Positions 40,414-48,934 of a stretch of 64,000 bases of DNA are shown in pieces (the stretch's first letter is position 1; each line of letters starts with the position of its first letter). The position numbers were made by a program, and so were the translations under genes. The notes below the pieces were generated by a model that ran no database searches, was not told where the DNA came from, and saw only the letters and a list, made by a program, of their open reading frames with translations. Source of the DNA: Pseudomonadota bacterium (lineage in GTDB: Bacteria; Pseudomonadota; Alphaproteobacteria; Sneathiellales; Sneathiellaceae); assembly GCA_024743055.1 (NCBI GenBank), contig JANSXH010000017.1, positions 1 to 64,000 of the forward strand. Direction: 5' to 3'.

Positions 40414-41432
40414 ACCATTTTATTTTCGATCAGGCTGTCGACCGTTTCCTCGATTGATTGAGTAAGATTAACAGGCGCGAAATTTAAGTCCGCTCTGATC
40501 TTACTCGTATCGAACCGGACATCTTTGCCAAGGCGGGAAGCCACGATGCGCAAGTCAGGTTTAAAGAGCGCGAGGAACTTAACTAACCAATCTGGAACGG
40601 TCTTCAATGTGGTGGCGAAGCCCTTCGGCGCTGCCCGATCATGAACGATTTTGGCGATCGCTTCGAACGGGAGCCGGTCATTTACGCAAATATAACGATT
40701 TCCAGGAGCAGCTGGGCTGGTGAGGGCGGTGATATGAGCCTCAGCAACATCCCGGACATCTACGAGATTGAAGTCGATATTGGGAATGCCTGGCACCTCT
40801 TTGGCCAGCAGTCGACGAACGACTTCATGAGAGGCACTTATATTTGGCGCAATCAGCGGACCTAGAACAAAGCCGGGATTGATCATGGCAAGCTCTGGCC
40901 TTGCGTCTTCCGGCAAGGAACTGACAAAGTCCCAGACTGCGCGCTCTGCAATAGTTTTGCTCTTTGAGTAGGCACCGATATCCTGATCCAAGTCACTCCA
41001 GGTCTCTTCTGTGAGAGGAGTGGGGCCGAAATTTCCGCCAGCCACAGAGGCGATGGAGGAAGTCATCACAATTCTCTCTACGTCGCTTTCAGCAGCCGCT
41101 TTGACAGCGCGCAAGGCGCCGTCCCGAGCTGGGACGATCAGATCATTCTCGTCGTCAGGTTCAGATGTCGGCAGAGGAGAGGCCATATGCAGTAGATATT
41201 TGGCGCCCTCCATGGCCTCATGCCAACCAGTGTCTGAAGACAGGTTGGCTTCGACGAAACTGAGATGGGTTATGTCGCATTGATTGGCGAGGGCTGTTTT
41301 TAATCCGCCAATTCGGGCCGTATCCCGGACAGTTCCCCTTACCGCATATCCTTCTTCCAGAAGTTTATTTACTGTATGTTGCGCAATGAAGCCAGATGCT
41401 CCTGTTACCGTTACCAATCCCTTGTTGCTCAT
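40410..41432 (-). CDS. NAD(P)-dependent epimerase/reductase of the dihydroflavonol reductase type
   Basis: A 340-residue extended short-chain dehydrogenase. Cofactor motif VTGASGFIAQHTV is near the N-terminus, and the active-site YSKSKTIAE supplies Tyr and Lys, with Ser in MTSSIASVAGG. VRDVAEAHITAL is typical of the cinnamoyl-CoA reductase/dihydroflavonol-4-reductase-like branch, which reduces assorted aldehydes and ketones in bacteria. The ATG at 41432 is used; a TTG two codons earlier is possible. It overlaps the oxygenase gene by four bases. Confidence 0.89.
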   Translation of the reverse strand: MSNKGLVTVTGASGFIAQHTVNKLLEEGYAVRGTVRDTARIGGLKTALANQCDITHLSFVEANLSSDTGWHEAMEGAKYLLHMASPLPTSEPDDENDLIVPARDGALRAVKAAAESDVERIVMTSSIASVAGGNFGPTPLTEETWSDLDQDIGAYSKSKTIAERAVWDFVSSLPEDARPELAMINPGFVLGPLIAPNISASHEVVRRLLAKEVPGIPNIDFNLVDVRDVAEAHITALTSPAAPGNRYICVNDRLPFEAIAKIVHDRAAPKGFATTLKTVPDWLVKFLALFKPDLRIVASRLGKDVRFDTSKIRADLNFAPVNLTQSIEETVDSLIENKMV

Positions 41433-41575
41433 TGCCAACTCTTTCCTTCCCCTTGTCCCAAATTAGAAAGAGCTTTACACACAGACACTGCAATTACAAA
41501 TCGGGAATTGGGAAGAGATGATCCATACTCATAGGTAAGCTGTCAGGCAGACGCTTTAGAAATCAGGAGAAGAGT

Positions 41576-42271
41576 ATGAGCACCTCATCTGTAGATTGGC
41601 AAAAACTGGATCAGGATATTGATTCAAAGGGACACGCGGCACTAAGAAATCTTCTCTCTGGTAGCCAATGTGATCAGCTCATCGATTTATATGAACAGGA
41701 TAATCAATACCGAAAAACCGTTGTGATGCAGCGCCACGGGTATGGGCAGGGCGAGTATCGCTATTTTGACTATCCTTTGCCGGATCTCGTCGCGGACCTC
41801 CGGGAGAAGTTTTACGGGCCGCTATCAACTATTGCCAATCGCTGGTCAGTGGACCTCAATCATCAAGTCATCTATCCAGATCGGTTAAGGGACTATACAA
41901 GTATCTGCCATGATCATGGTCAGAGGCAACCAACCCCGCTTATCCTTAAATACGGCCCTGGAGACTATAACCGCTTGCATCAGGATCTCTATGGCGATCT
42001 TCAATTTCCCCTGCAAATGGCAGTATTGCTAAGTGAGCCGGGAGAGGATTTCGAGGGTGGGGAGTTTGTCCTGACAGAACAGCGTCCAAGGATGCAGTCC
42101 CGAGCGACGGTTGTACCGCTACGCCGCGGGGACGCCGTGATTTTTGCTGTCAACGATCGGCCGGTCATGGGCAGCAAGCGAATGTCCCGCGCAAAGATGC
42201 GTCATGGAGTCAGCGAGCTTCGTCAGGGACATCGATACACTCTCGGCGTTATTTTTCACGACGCGAAGTAA
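41576..42271 (+). CDS. 2OG-Fe(II) oxygenase
   Basis: A 231-residue prolyl-4-hydroxylase-like oxygenase. Iron ligands His135 and Asp137 (RLHQDLYG) and His210 (MRHGVSEL), and the 2-oxoglutarate-binding Arg220 (RYTLGVIFHD) are all present. GDYNRLHQDLYGDLQFP is a recognisable block of a bacterial branch whose substrate is unknown. It stands alone between an epimerase gene and a GlxA-type regulator. Confidence 0.88.
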   Translation: MSTSSVDWQKLDQDIDSKGHAALRNLLSGSQCDQLIDLYEQDNQYRKTVVMQRHGYGQGEYRYFDYPLPDLVADLREKFYGPLSTIANRWSVDLNHQVIYPDRLRDYTSICHDHGQRQPTPLILKYGPGDYNRLHQDLYGDLQFPLQMAVLLSEPGEDFEGGEFVLTEQRPRMQSRATVVPLRRGDAVIFAVNDRPVMGSKRMSRAKMRHGVSELRQGHRYTLGVIFHDAK

Positions 42272-42352
42272 AAACAAGCCTTTACAACTTAACAATTTCC
42301 CCCTCGTATTGTTTTGCTAATTATTTTATAAGCGGCAAATGACAGGGGAAAA

Positions 42353-43321
42353 TTGGATGTGATTCAGGAGACTGTAAAAACATTCGGGTTTCTGGTGACG
42401 GACCAGGCAAGCATGATGTGCCTTACATCAGCCATTGAACCCTTACGCGTTGCCAACCGGCTCAGCGGTCAACATCTTTATGACTGGCGTCTTCTTACAT
42501 TCGATGGTGAGCCAGCTCTTTCCAGTAACGGTTTCCGTGTGATCCCGGACATGCTTTTGGAGGAAGCGACCTCCCTCGATGTTCTATTTGTTTGCGGCGG
42601 CATCGGAACCGACAAGATCAAGGATGAGCATGTGCTGGCGGAACTGCGCCGTATTGTCCAGCATGGAACAGGCATTGGTGGCCTCAGCACGGGCAGCTTT
42701 GTTCTCGCTGCGGCAGGACTGCTAAATAATTTTCGGTGTACGGTTCACTGGGAAGGGGCGGTGAGTCTTCAGGAAAGCTACCCCGAGGTGATGTTTACCG
42801 GCAGCCTGTTTGAGATCGACCGCAACAGATATACCTGCGCCGGCGCCGTTTCCTCCCTGGACCTGATGTTGCATATCATCGCCCAGGCCCATGGCAATAA
42901 GCTTGCAGAAGATATCGCACTTAACTTTATGCATGACCGCTTGCGGGATCAGAATGACAAGCAGCAGGTCGTCCGCAAACTTCAACTGGCCGCAAAGTCG
43001 CAGAAGCTCTTGGCTATCGTTGAGATCATGGAGCAGAATATTGAAGATCCCATTGCGCCAGACAATCTGGCCAAGGAGGTCGGTATTTCCATCCGTCAGG
43101 TCGAGCGCCTGTTCCGACAGCATACTGGCCGATCCCCGGCGCGCTATTATATGGAACTGCGCCTGGAACATGCCCGACTGCTACTTCTTCAAACCAGCAT
43201 GTCGATCACTGAAATCTATATCGCTTCAGGTTTTTCTACCCATTCCCATTTTGCCAAGAGCTATCGGGAGTATTACGGCATTAGTCCGAGTCATGAGAGG
43301 AAGCCGAAACTTGTCGTTTAA
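42353..43321 (+). CDS. GlxA-family (DJ-1/PfpI plus AraC) transcriptional regulator
   Basis: A 322-residue regulator. The N-terminal DJ-1/PfpI-like sensory domain (about 5-185) includes FVCGGIGTDKI and GGLSTGSFVLAAAGLLNN, and the C-terminal AraC DNA-binding domain (about 220-315) has VGISIRQVERLFRQHTGRSP and GFSTHSHFAKSYREYYG. This architecture includes CdhR and GbdR, which control carnitine and glycine betaine catabolism. The TTG start has AGGGG four bases upstream; a GTG two codons later is possible. The carnitine-related oxygenase at 39268 makes such a role possible but unproven. Confidence 0.91.
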   Translation: MDVIQETVKTFGFLVTDQASMMCLTSAIEPLRVANRLSGQHLYDWRLLTFDGEPALSSNGFRVIPDMLLEEATSLDVLFVCGGIGTDKIKDEHVLAELRRIVQHGTGIGGLSTGSFVLAAAGLLNNFRCTVHWEGAVSLQESYPEVMFTGSLFEIDRNRYTCAGAVSSLDLMLHIIAQAHGNKLAEDIALNFMHDRLRDQNDKQQVVRKLQLAAKSQKLLAIVEIMEQNIEDPIAPDNLAKEVGISIRQVERLFRQHTGRSPARYYMELRLEHARLLLLQTSMSITEIYIASGFSTHSHFAKSYREYYGISPSHERKPKLVV

Positions 43322-43447
43322 GTATATAAGGGTCGGGATGACGTAATTCAGTTGTCTTGACCTGTCGGCAATAGTAGAACCTGACTTTGAAAGACGTAAA
43401 TGGTCCGGTGTGTTGGCCTGCCGGATTTTTGTGGGATACAGAAATCA

Positions 43448-44275
43448 ATGCAATCAAATAGACAGAAAGCCATTCAGGATTTCAAAAATGAAGTCAGGGA
43501 AACTGTGGCGTCTTATGCGGGAGAGACAGAATGGCGTGCCTTGTCTCATAAGTGGTTGGAACAAGCCTTGGCAAAGCGATATGTGTATAATTTTTCTAGC
43601 CTCGGCCGACCGATTATCCAGCTCCCGACCGATATGGTGGCGTTCCAGGAAATAGTCTGGGAAACGAAACCGGATTTGATTATTGAAACCGGGATAGCGC
43701 ACGGGGGTTCTCTTATACAAAGTGCGTCTTTGCTGGCCATGCTGGATTATTGCGATGCAGTTGAGGCCGGCGAGATGTTGGACCCGAGTGCGCCGAAACG
43801 CCAGGTTATTGGTATCGATATTGATATTCGCTCCCATAATCGGGAAGCCATTGAACAGCATCCGATGTCAAACCGCATTCGTATGTTTGAAGGCTCTTCT
43901 GTCGATCCGGAGATTGTCACCCAAGTGACTGAAATTGCGTCTGGATACTCGTCAGTCCTGGTTTCTCTCGACAGTAATCATACGCATGATCATGTCTTGG
44001 CAGAATTACAAGCCTATGCCCCTCTAACGACCCGAAACAACTATTGCCTTGTCTTTGACACTATTGTTGAGGACATGCCGGATGATTTCTATGAGGATCG
44101 ACCTTGGCATCCCGGGAATAGCCCAAAAAGTGCAGTGTTCGAATATTTGAAGCAAATTGGAGCAAATCCTGTCCAGGGTCAGGATGGGGCGCCACTTGCT
44201 TTTGAGAACAATCACTCCCTGGAGGACAAGCTGTTTTTCACGGTCACCCCAAGTGGTTTTCTGAAGCGCACATAA
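43448..44275 (+). CDS. CmcI/cephalosporin hydroxylase family methyltransferase-like protein
   Basis: A 275-residue protein of the family named for cephalosporin hydroxylase CmcI; most bacterial members are SAM-dependent methyltransferase-like proteins in polysaccharide loci, such as rhamnosyl O-methyltransferases. Motifs include LIIETGIAHGGSLIQSASLL (motif I), VIGIDIDIRSHNREAI and VLVSLDSNHTHDHVLAEL. The start at 43448 (MQSNRQKAI) fits the family better than a longer frame from 43400. It begins a four-gene run in a surface-glycan locus. Confidence 0.88.
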   Translation: MQSNRQKAIQDFKNEVRETVASYAGETEWRALSHKWLEQALAKRYVYNFSSLGRPIIQLPTDMVAFQEIVWETKPDLIIETGIAHGGSLIQSASLLAMLDYCDAVEAGEMLDPSAPKRQVIGIDIDIRSHNREAIEQHPMSNRIRMFEGSSVDPEIVTQVTEIASGYSSVLVSLDSNHTHDHVLAELQAYAPLTTRNNYCLVFDTIVEDMPDDFYEDRPWHPGNSPKSAVFEYLKQIGANPVQGQDGAPLAFENNHSLEDKLFFTVTPSGFLKRT

Positions 44276-44308
44276 ACTCCATGACGACAATTTTGCGAAA
44301 TATCGAAG

Positions 44309-45541
44309 ATGAAGATTAGTATTGTTGTCCCAACCCGGAATAGATGTGAATTTCTGAAATATTGCCTTCAGACGTGTCTCTTTTCGGAAGATCAAGATAT
44401 CGAAGTCGTTGTCAGCGATAATAATAGTGTCGATGCGACAAAAGAGGTTGTCGAGAGTCTTTCAGATCCAAGGCTGAAGTATGTGAATCCGGGAACAGAC
44501 CTAAGCATGCGCCAGAATTTCGAGTATGCACTATCCCACGCGACTGGCGACTACGTTATTTTTATTGGTGATGATGATGGTATTTTGCCAAACGGCATTG
44601 CGACCCTCAGGTACCTGATAGGCAAGCATCAGCCAGATATCATCGTCTGGCGGCATATCACCTATATCTGGCCACATAAGGAAGGAGGACCAAAGGAGGG
44701 ACTTCTGAAATTCCGCTATCGCGACTTTTGCGGGCCACTATATTCTCTAGAGCCAATGAAGATTTTTGAAGAATTCTGCCAAGGAAAACTTACCAGCTAC
44801 CGCGATGGAGCCAATATTTATCACGGTTGTGTAGCCCGCTCGGTAATTGACAGGGTAAAAGAGGCAGGTGGGGAATATTTTCAAGGCCAGATTCCGGACG
44901 TGAACACTGCAATTTCAAATCTAACGGCTGCTAAGTCGGTCATGTGGATACGGAACCCTGTTTCAATTGCCGGGGCAGGTGAAAAAAGCAATGGAACAGC
45001 AATGAACTCGACCAATGTTGCATCAGCTAAGCAGAAGAAGATTGTTAGCAGTTTTACATCTCTGGCCTCAGAAGATGCAGTTACACCAGAAATTGACCTC
45101 CGAATAAGATCCATTGTCGCGTATGTGTATGCGAACTTGTATCGCGTAAATCACATGCATCTGGATAACAAATTTACTCTGAATCATACTGCCTGGCGCC
45201 AGCATATTCTGGCGGATATGCGGAAATTTCCGCTGGAACATCAGTGTTGGGATGTATTGGAAGACTTTTTTGCGAAAATCGACCCTGAGTATCATTATCA
45301 GGGTTACGAAAAATCGGAAAAACCTCTAGAGAAAGAGAGGCCGGTAACTGCCAGGACTGGGAAATTGAAAAAGCCTGGCAAAGTTCCTGCCAAGCAGCTT
45401 GAGAATGTCGCCACAGTCGTATCCTGGCTCCAGTCTGTAACAGGAAAACCGTATTTCCCCTCCAAAATTGTGCCCGTTGCTCTTCTAGGCCAAGGTATCA
45501 AAGCAATTGAAATGAGGCGAAATATTGGGACGTTGAAATAA
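44309..45541 (+). CDS. family 2 glycosyltransferase
   Basis: A 410-residue GT-A glycosyltransferase. The N-terminus MKISIVVPTRNRCEFL binds the nucleotide sugar and GDYVIFIGDDDGILP carries the DXD-like metal site. The C-terminal 150 residues are helical, basic and Lys/Pro-rich near the end. No membrane segment was found, so it probably acts at the inner face of the inner membrane on a lipid-linked or protein acceptor. The next gene starts three bases after its stop. Confidence 0.9.
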   Translation: MKISIVVPTRNRCEFLKYCLQTCLFSEDQDIEVVVSDNNSVDATKEVVESLSDPRLKYVNPGTDLSMRQNFEYALSHATGDYVIFIGDDDGILPNGIATLRYLIGKHQPDIIVWRHITYIWPHKEGGPKEGLLKFRYRDFCGPLYSLEPMKIFEEFCQGKLTSYRDGANIYHGCVARSVIDRVKEAGGEYFQGQIPDVNTAISNLTAAKSVMWIRNPVSIAGAGEKSNGTAMNSTNVASAKQKKIVSSFTSLASEDAVTPEIDLRIRSIVAYVYANLYRVNHMHLDNKFTLNHTAWRQHILADMRKFPLEHQCWDVLEDFFAKIDPEYHYQGYEKSEKPLEKERPVTARTGKLKKPGKVPAKQLENVATVVSWLQSVTGKPYFPSKIVPVALLGQGIKAIEMRRNIGTLK

Positions 45542-45544
45542 GGT

Positions 45545-46672
45545 ATGTCGGGGGCAAAATCCATGTTGGAGATCCTTTACCTATGCCTAGAAAAACCGTT
45601 TCCAGAGGAATCCAAAGATAAGATGATATCTGTTCTAGCAATGTACGGATATTCATTGCTTGGAAACCATGAATTGACTTCAGGCCAAAAAGCCAAAATT
45701 CCAGCTCCAGAAGATCGCTCGTTTATTCATGCGCTAATTGTTCATAACTTACATCCGAATATCGCGGAAAGCTTTGGGCAGCCCTTAAACACGAATCTTT
45801 TTAAGGCTGTAAAAGGCGTAATGCGGAAATTCAAGGAACTAGATCCGCATGTGGTATCCCCTGGATGTATGGACGAGCATGCACGGCAATTGGAAATGAT
45901 GGAGTTTTCGGACATAGAAGTATTGTCTAGTTTAGCGATGTCCAATGAGGAGAATTTTAACTCGCCTTTTCAGGTGCTTGATTGCATCAGTGACAACAAT
46001 TCAAGGACACGTATTGATAAAATTCTGTTTCGCGGGGAACCAGCAGTCTGCAAGACTTTTCGGCAAACCAGTTTGGATGCGTTAGAAAAGGAGATCTTGG
46101 CACGAAAGGTCCTTAGCGCCAATGTACCAGAAATTGCGCCTGTATTAGAGCACGGAGATAACTACTTTATCATGCCTTATTACGAAGCAGTTTGGACCTG
46201 GCAGGCAGATAGCTTCAGCTTATTTCCATTGGATTACGCAGAAAAGTGCCTCGATATCATGCGTCGTATTCAGGAGAGCGGGTGGTCAGTGGTGGATTGG
46301 CACCCAGGCAACTTCATTTACCTTCCAGATGGTGATGTGGTTATGATTGATTTGGAAGCACTGACGGAGAACACTGCAGAGGAAGCTTTTGAAAGCAGTG
46401 CCGATATTCTAGGTCATCGAGATTTTCCTTATCAAGACAAACCAATAAATTATATGAATACATGGCAGCCCATTGTTGGACTCTCACTTAAATCTCTACT
46501 ATACGATTCTCCTAGCAAGAAAAGATGTGTGCGGACATTCTATTTTTTAGGAAGGGCTCTTCCCACAAGACTAATCAAGAAACTGGAACAGGCACTGAGG
46601 AAGCCAGTGAAAAAACTGGTTTCGCGTAGGCAAATTAGACGACTTGGCCCATATTTGGTCTATCGATTTTGA
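45545..46672 (+). CDS. protein-kinase-fold protein in a glycan locus
   Basis: A 375-residue protein whose C-terminal half has the kinase-like pattern VCKTFRQTS with Lys170, a Glu at 181 or 183, the catalytic loop DWHPGNFIYL (251-260) and metal-binding IDLE in place of DFG (Asp269). This is the style of the lipopolysaccharide core kinases (WaaP, Kdo kinase) and related small-molecule kinases. The N-terminal 150 residues are unrecognised. It could phosphorylate a sugar of the surface glycan. ATG 45545 is used; Met7 is an alternative start. Confidence 0.78.
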   Translation: MSGAKSMLEILYLCLEKPFPEESKDKMISVLAMYGYSLLGNHELTSGQKAKIPAPEDRSFIHALIVHNLHPNIAESFGQPLNTNLFKAVKGVMRKFKELDPHVVSPGCMDEHARQLEMMEFSDIEVLSSLAMSNEENFNSPFQVLDCISDNNSRTRIDKILFRGEPAVCKTFRQTSLDALEKEILARKVLSANVPEIAPVLEHGDNYFIMPYYEAVWTWQADSFSLFPLDYAEKCLDIMRRIQESGWSVVDWHPGNFIYLPDGDVVMIDLEALTENTAEEAFESSADILGHRDFPYQDKPINYMNTWQPIVGLSLKSLLYDSPSKKRCVRTFYFLGRALPTRLIKKLEQALRKPVKKLVSRRQIRRLGPYLVYRF

Positions 46673-46691
46673 AGCTACTTCAAAAAGGTAA

Positions 46692-47495
46692 ATGATGAAA
46701 AAGATACTCAAAAATATTCCCGTACTTGGTCCCTTGGGATACGCGTTTTCTAAGTACCTTAAAAGAACCGGTCGTCGATTGCGGGGAAAAACTGATCGTG
46801 GATGGGAGAAATACATCTTTGTTCGTCGAGATCTGACGCAGGAGGCCCAAGATGGAATGGACCGACCTGTCCAGCAAATTACTAACCTTCTCAACTATGC
46901 GAAGACCAGCACAAAGGGGCAGGGTGCTGGCCCAAAGGATTTGCCAGCGTCCCTGAGTATGGACATCAACGGATATCACATGGAAGGAACAAGGGTTCCT
47001 GCAGAGAGACTGGATTTTTATCCTCGTGACTGGGAAGGAAAGACAGTGTTGGATATTGGATGTAATCACGGAGGAATGCTGCTCTCGATCGCAGATAAAA
47101 TCCAGCAGGGTGTTGGTCTTGACTTTGATGACCCGACAATTAATGCAGCCAACAAAATAAGATCAGCTACAAACCGCACAAATCTGGATTTCTATTTTTT
47201 TAATCTTGAGAATGAAGACTTGAACCTAATTCGCGATTTCATTCCCGGTGAAAAAGTGGACGTGACTCTTTTGCTTGCCGTTTGCGCTTGGATCAAAAAT
47301 GGGGATCAGGTAATCGATTTTGTTTCAAAATTATCGGAAACGCTATTGTTTGAATCCAATGGAAGGGAAGATCAACAGCAGCAGCAATATGATGCGCTGA
47401 AGCGAGGATACCAAAATGTTGATCTTCTAAACCAGATCGTTGGAAATAAAGATGGTGAGGAATATGTGCAACGTCGGCTGTATTTCTGCTACTAG
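46692..47495 (+). CDS. class I SAM-dependent methyltransferase (glycan locus)
   Basis: A 267-residue methyltransferase with motif I VLDIGCNHGGMLLSIAD near residue 118 and the acidic motif GVGLDFDDPTI. The N-terminal 90 residues are basic with a short hydrophobic stretch (IPVLGPLGYAF). AAGG lies upstream of the ATG. It is the last gene of the plus-strand glycan run and overlaps the convergent epimerase by four bases. It may methylate a sugar hydroxyl; the substrate is not known. Confidence 0.85.
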   Translation: MMKKILKNIPVLGPLGYAFSKYLKRTGRRLRGKTDRGWEKYIFVRRDLTQEAQDGMDRPVQQITNLLNYAKTSTKGQGAGPKDLPASLSMDINGYHMEGTRVPAERLDFYPRDWEGKTVLDIGCNHGGMLLSIADKIQQGVGLDFDDPTINAANKIRSATNRTNLDFYFFNLENEDLNLIRDFIPGEKVDVTLLLAVCAWIKNGDQVIDFVSKLSETLLFESNGREDQQQQQYDALKRGYQNVDLLNQIVGNKDGEEYVQRRLYFCY

Positions 47496-48400
47496 TTTTC
47501 GGAAGGTTTAGAATAAGTAAGAAGGCCTTCTGAGAAAGATTTGAGATTCTTAAGATCAAGTACGTTAGCAAGCTTTTGCGGGTTGCCCTCAATGCGAACA
47601 CTGATAACAGGCGTAGGCTGTAGATTTAAGGTTTCCAAGATTCGAGGTTGATCGAATAGTTTTGCACATTCAAAAGCGATCTGATGGGGAAGCCGGCCAA
47701 CACCTGAACATATGTTTACAGGTCCGGAAATTTCTCTAAACGTAAGAGACTCAAACGCTTTTGCTACATCGTCAAGGTGAATGAAATCTACAGCCCTTCC
47801 TGGATTTTGAAATTCGGGTACTCTGTCATGGCTGATTTCTTCAATTATATACGAGATTAGTTTTTGCGGGTCTTCCCCTGGGCCGTATGGGAAGAAGATT
47901 CTGGCCCAGACAAGATCGATGTCCTTACCAATAACCTCCGCCATTCGCCTAAAGGCGTCCTTGGAAACGGAATATGGAGTTTTTGGCGAGAGGGCAGAGG
48001 TTTCTTCATTGAGTTGGCTGTTGGTCCAATCATATTCAGCGCAACTACCGGCCAACACAGCTTTCTGTCCCCCAGCCGATATAAAACTATCCAAAAGGAA
48101 AGCGCTTGAGGAAATCCATTTGAAATTCTCGCGGGAATGCCAGAATTTTCCAGGTGTCGCCTCCCAGCCCAAATGAATCAGCTGTTGCGGTTGGTAGCGG
48201 TCCAAAAAAAGGCGTACTGCATCTGTATCATGGAGATCGAGAGAAGCGTATGTGAGATTGTCATGAGCGGGAAATGGCGTCGGTTTTTGGCCGACAGCAA
48301 GAACCTTCCGACCACTTTTAAGTAGCCGGTGAACGACGGGGCGACCAATGACACCGGTGGCGCCAGTCACCATACAATACTCGTCAGATCTTTCTACCAT
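47492..48400 (-). CDS. NAD-dependent epimerase/dehydratase, probable 4-ketoreductase of a CDP-sugar route
   Basis: A 302-residue extended short-chain dehydrogenase. Cofactor motif TGATGVIGRPVV, Ser in LAGSCAEYDW and the catalytic YSVSKDAF are present. It is the last of five minus-strand genes that follow rfbF and rfbG, so it probably reduces the C4 keto group of the deoxysugar after methylation and epimerisation. The reaction is inferred from context; an epimerase role cannot be excluded. Confidence 0.87.
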   Translation of the reverse strand: MVERSDEYCMVTGATGVIGRPVVHRLLKSGRKVLAVGQKPTPFPAHDNLTYASLDLHDTDAVRLFLDRYQPQQLIHLGWEATPGKFWHSRENFKWISSSAFLLDSFISAGGQKAVLAGSCAEYDWTNSQLNEETSALSPKTPYSVSKDAFRRMAEVIGKDIDLVWARIFFPYGPGEDPQKLISYIIEEISHDRVPEFQNPGRAVDFIHLDDVAKAFESLTFREISGPVNICSGVGRLPHQIAFECAKLFDQPRILETLNLQPTPVISVRIEGNPQKLANVLDLKNLKSFSEGLLTYSKPSEN

Positions 48401-48406
48401 TCCAAA

Positions 48407-48934
48407 TTAATTAATCTCTTTAAGCATTTGATCTTTTTCGGAAATAACCCTTGGAAATCCGGGCCAGTCAATAGCGATCGTTGGGTCATTCCAGTGAAAT
48501 CCTCTATCATGCCCGGGCACAAAAGCCGGACTCATCTGATAGAAAACTTCCGTCTCATCTTCAAGGGTCAGGAAGCCGTGGGCGCATCCGGGGGGAATAA
48601 AAAAGCTGCGGCCATTATTACGGCTCAACTCCACCCCGATCCATTTTCTAAAGGCTGGGGAGTGGGGGCGTAGGTCCACTGCCACATCAAATAGTCTTCC
48701 GGCGCTGCATCGCACAAGCTTCGCTTCTTCAAATGGCGGGGCATGAAAATGCATGCCCCGCAAAGTATAGGCAGATCGGTTATAGGAAACATTGCTTTGG
48801 ACAGGGTGAAATGTGATCCCGGCGTCAGCAAACTCTGTTTCGCAAAAGGCCCGGGCGAAATAGCCTCGATCATCTTCATGACGTTCCGGACTAAGGATAA
48901 AGGCGCCGGGAATTGATGTTTCCTTGAATTTCAT
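48407..48934 (-). CDS. RmlC-like dTDP/CDP-4-keto-6-deoxysugar epimerase
   Basis: A 175-residue cupin of the RmlC family. The active-site His-Asp residues lie in LRGMHFHAPPFEEAKLVRC and VDLRPHSP, and FIPPGCAHGFLTLEDETEVFYQ is the second conserved block. The start at 48934 was chosen because it forms an ATGA overlap with the methyltransferase stop and gives the family N-terminus MKFKETSIPGAFIL. With rfbF and rfbG upstream and no rmlA, rmlB or rmlD, its substrate is more likely a CDP-linked sugar than dTDP-rhamnose precursors. Confidence 0.9.
   Translation of the reverse strand: MKFKETSIPGAFILSPERHEDDRGYFARAFCETEFADAGITFHPVQSNVSYNRSAYTLRGMHFHAPPFEEAKLVRCSAGRLFDVAVDLRPHSPAFRKWIGVELSRNNGRSFFIPPGCAHGFLTLEDETEVFYQMSPAFVPGHDRGFHWNDPTIAIDWPGFPRVISEKDQMLKEIN

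Noticed and set aside
48407-48934. Assignment of the RmlC-like gene to dTDP-rhamnose synthesis
   Set aside because: rmlA, rmlB and rmlD are absent and the operon starts with rfbF-rfbG, so a CDP-sugar substrate is more likely.
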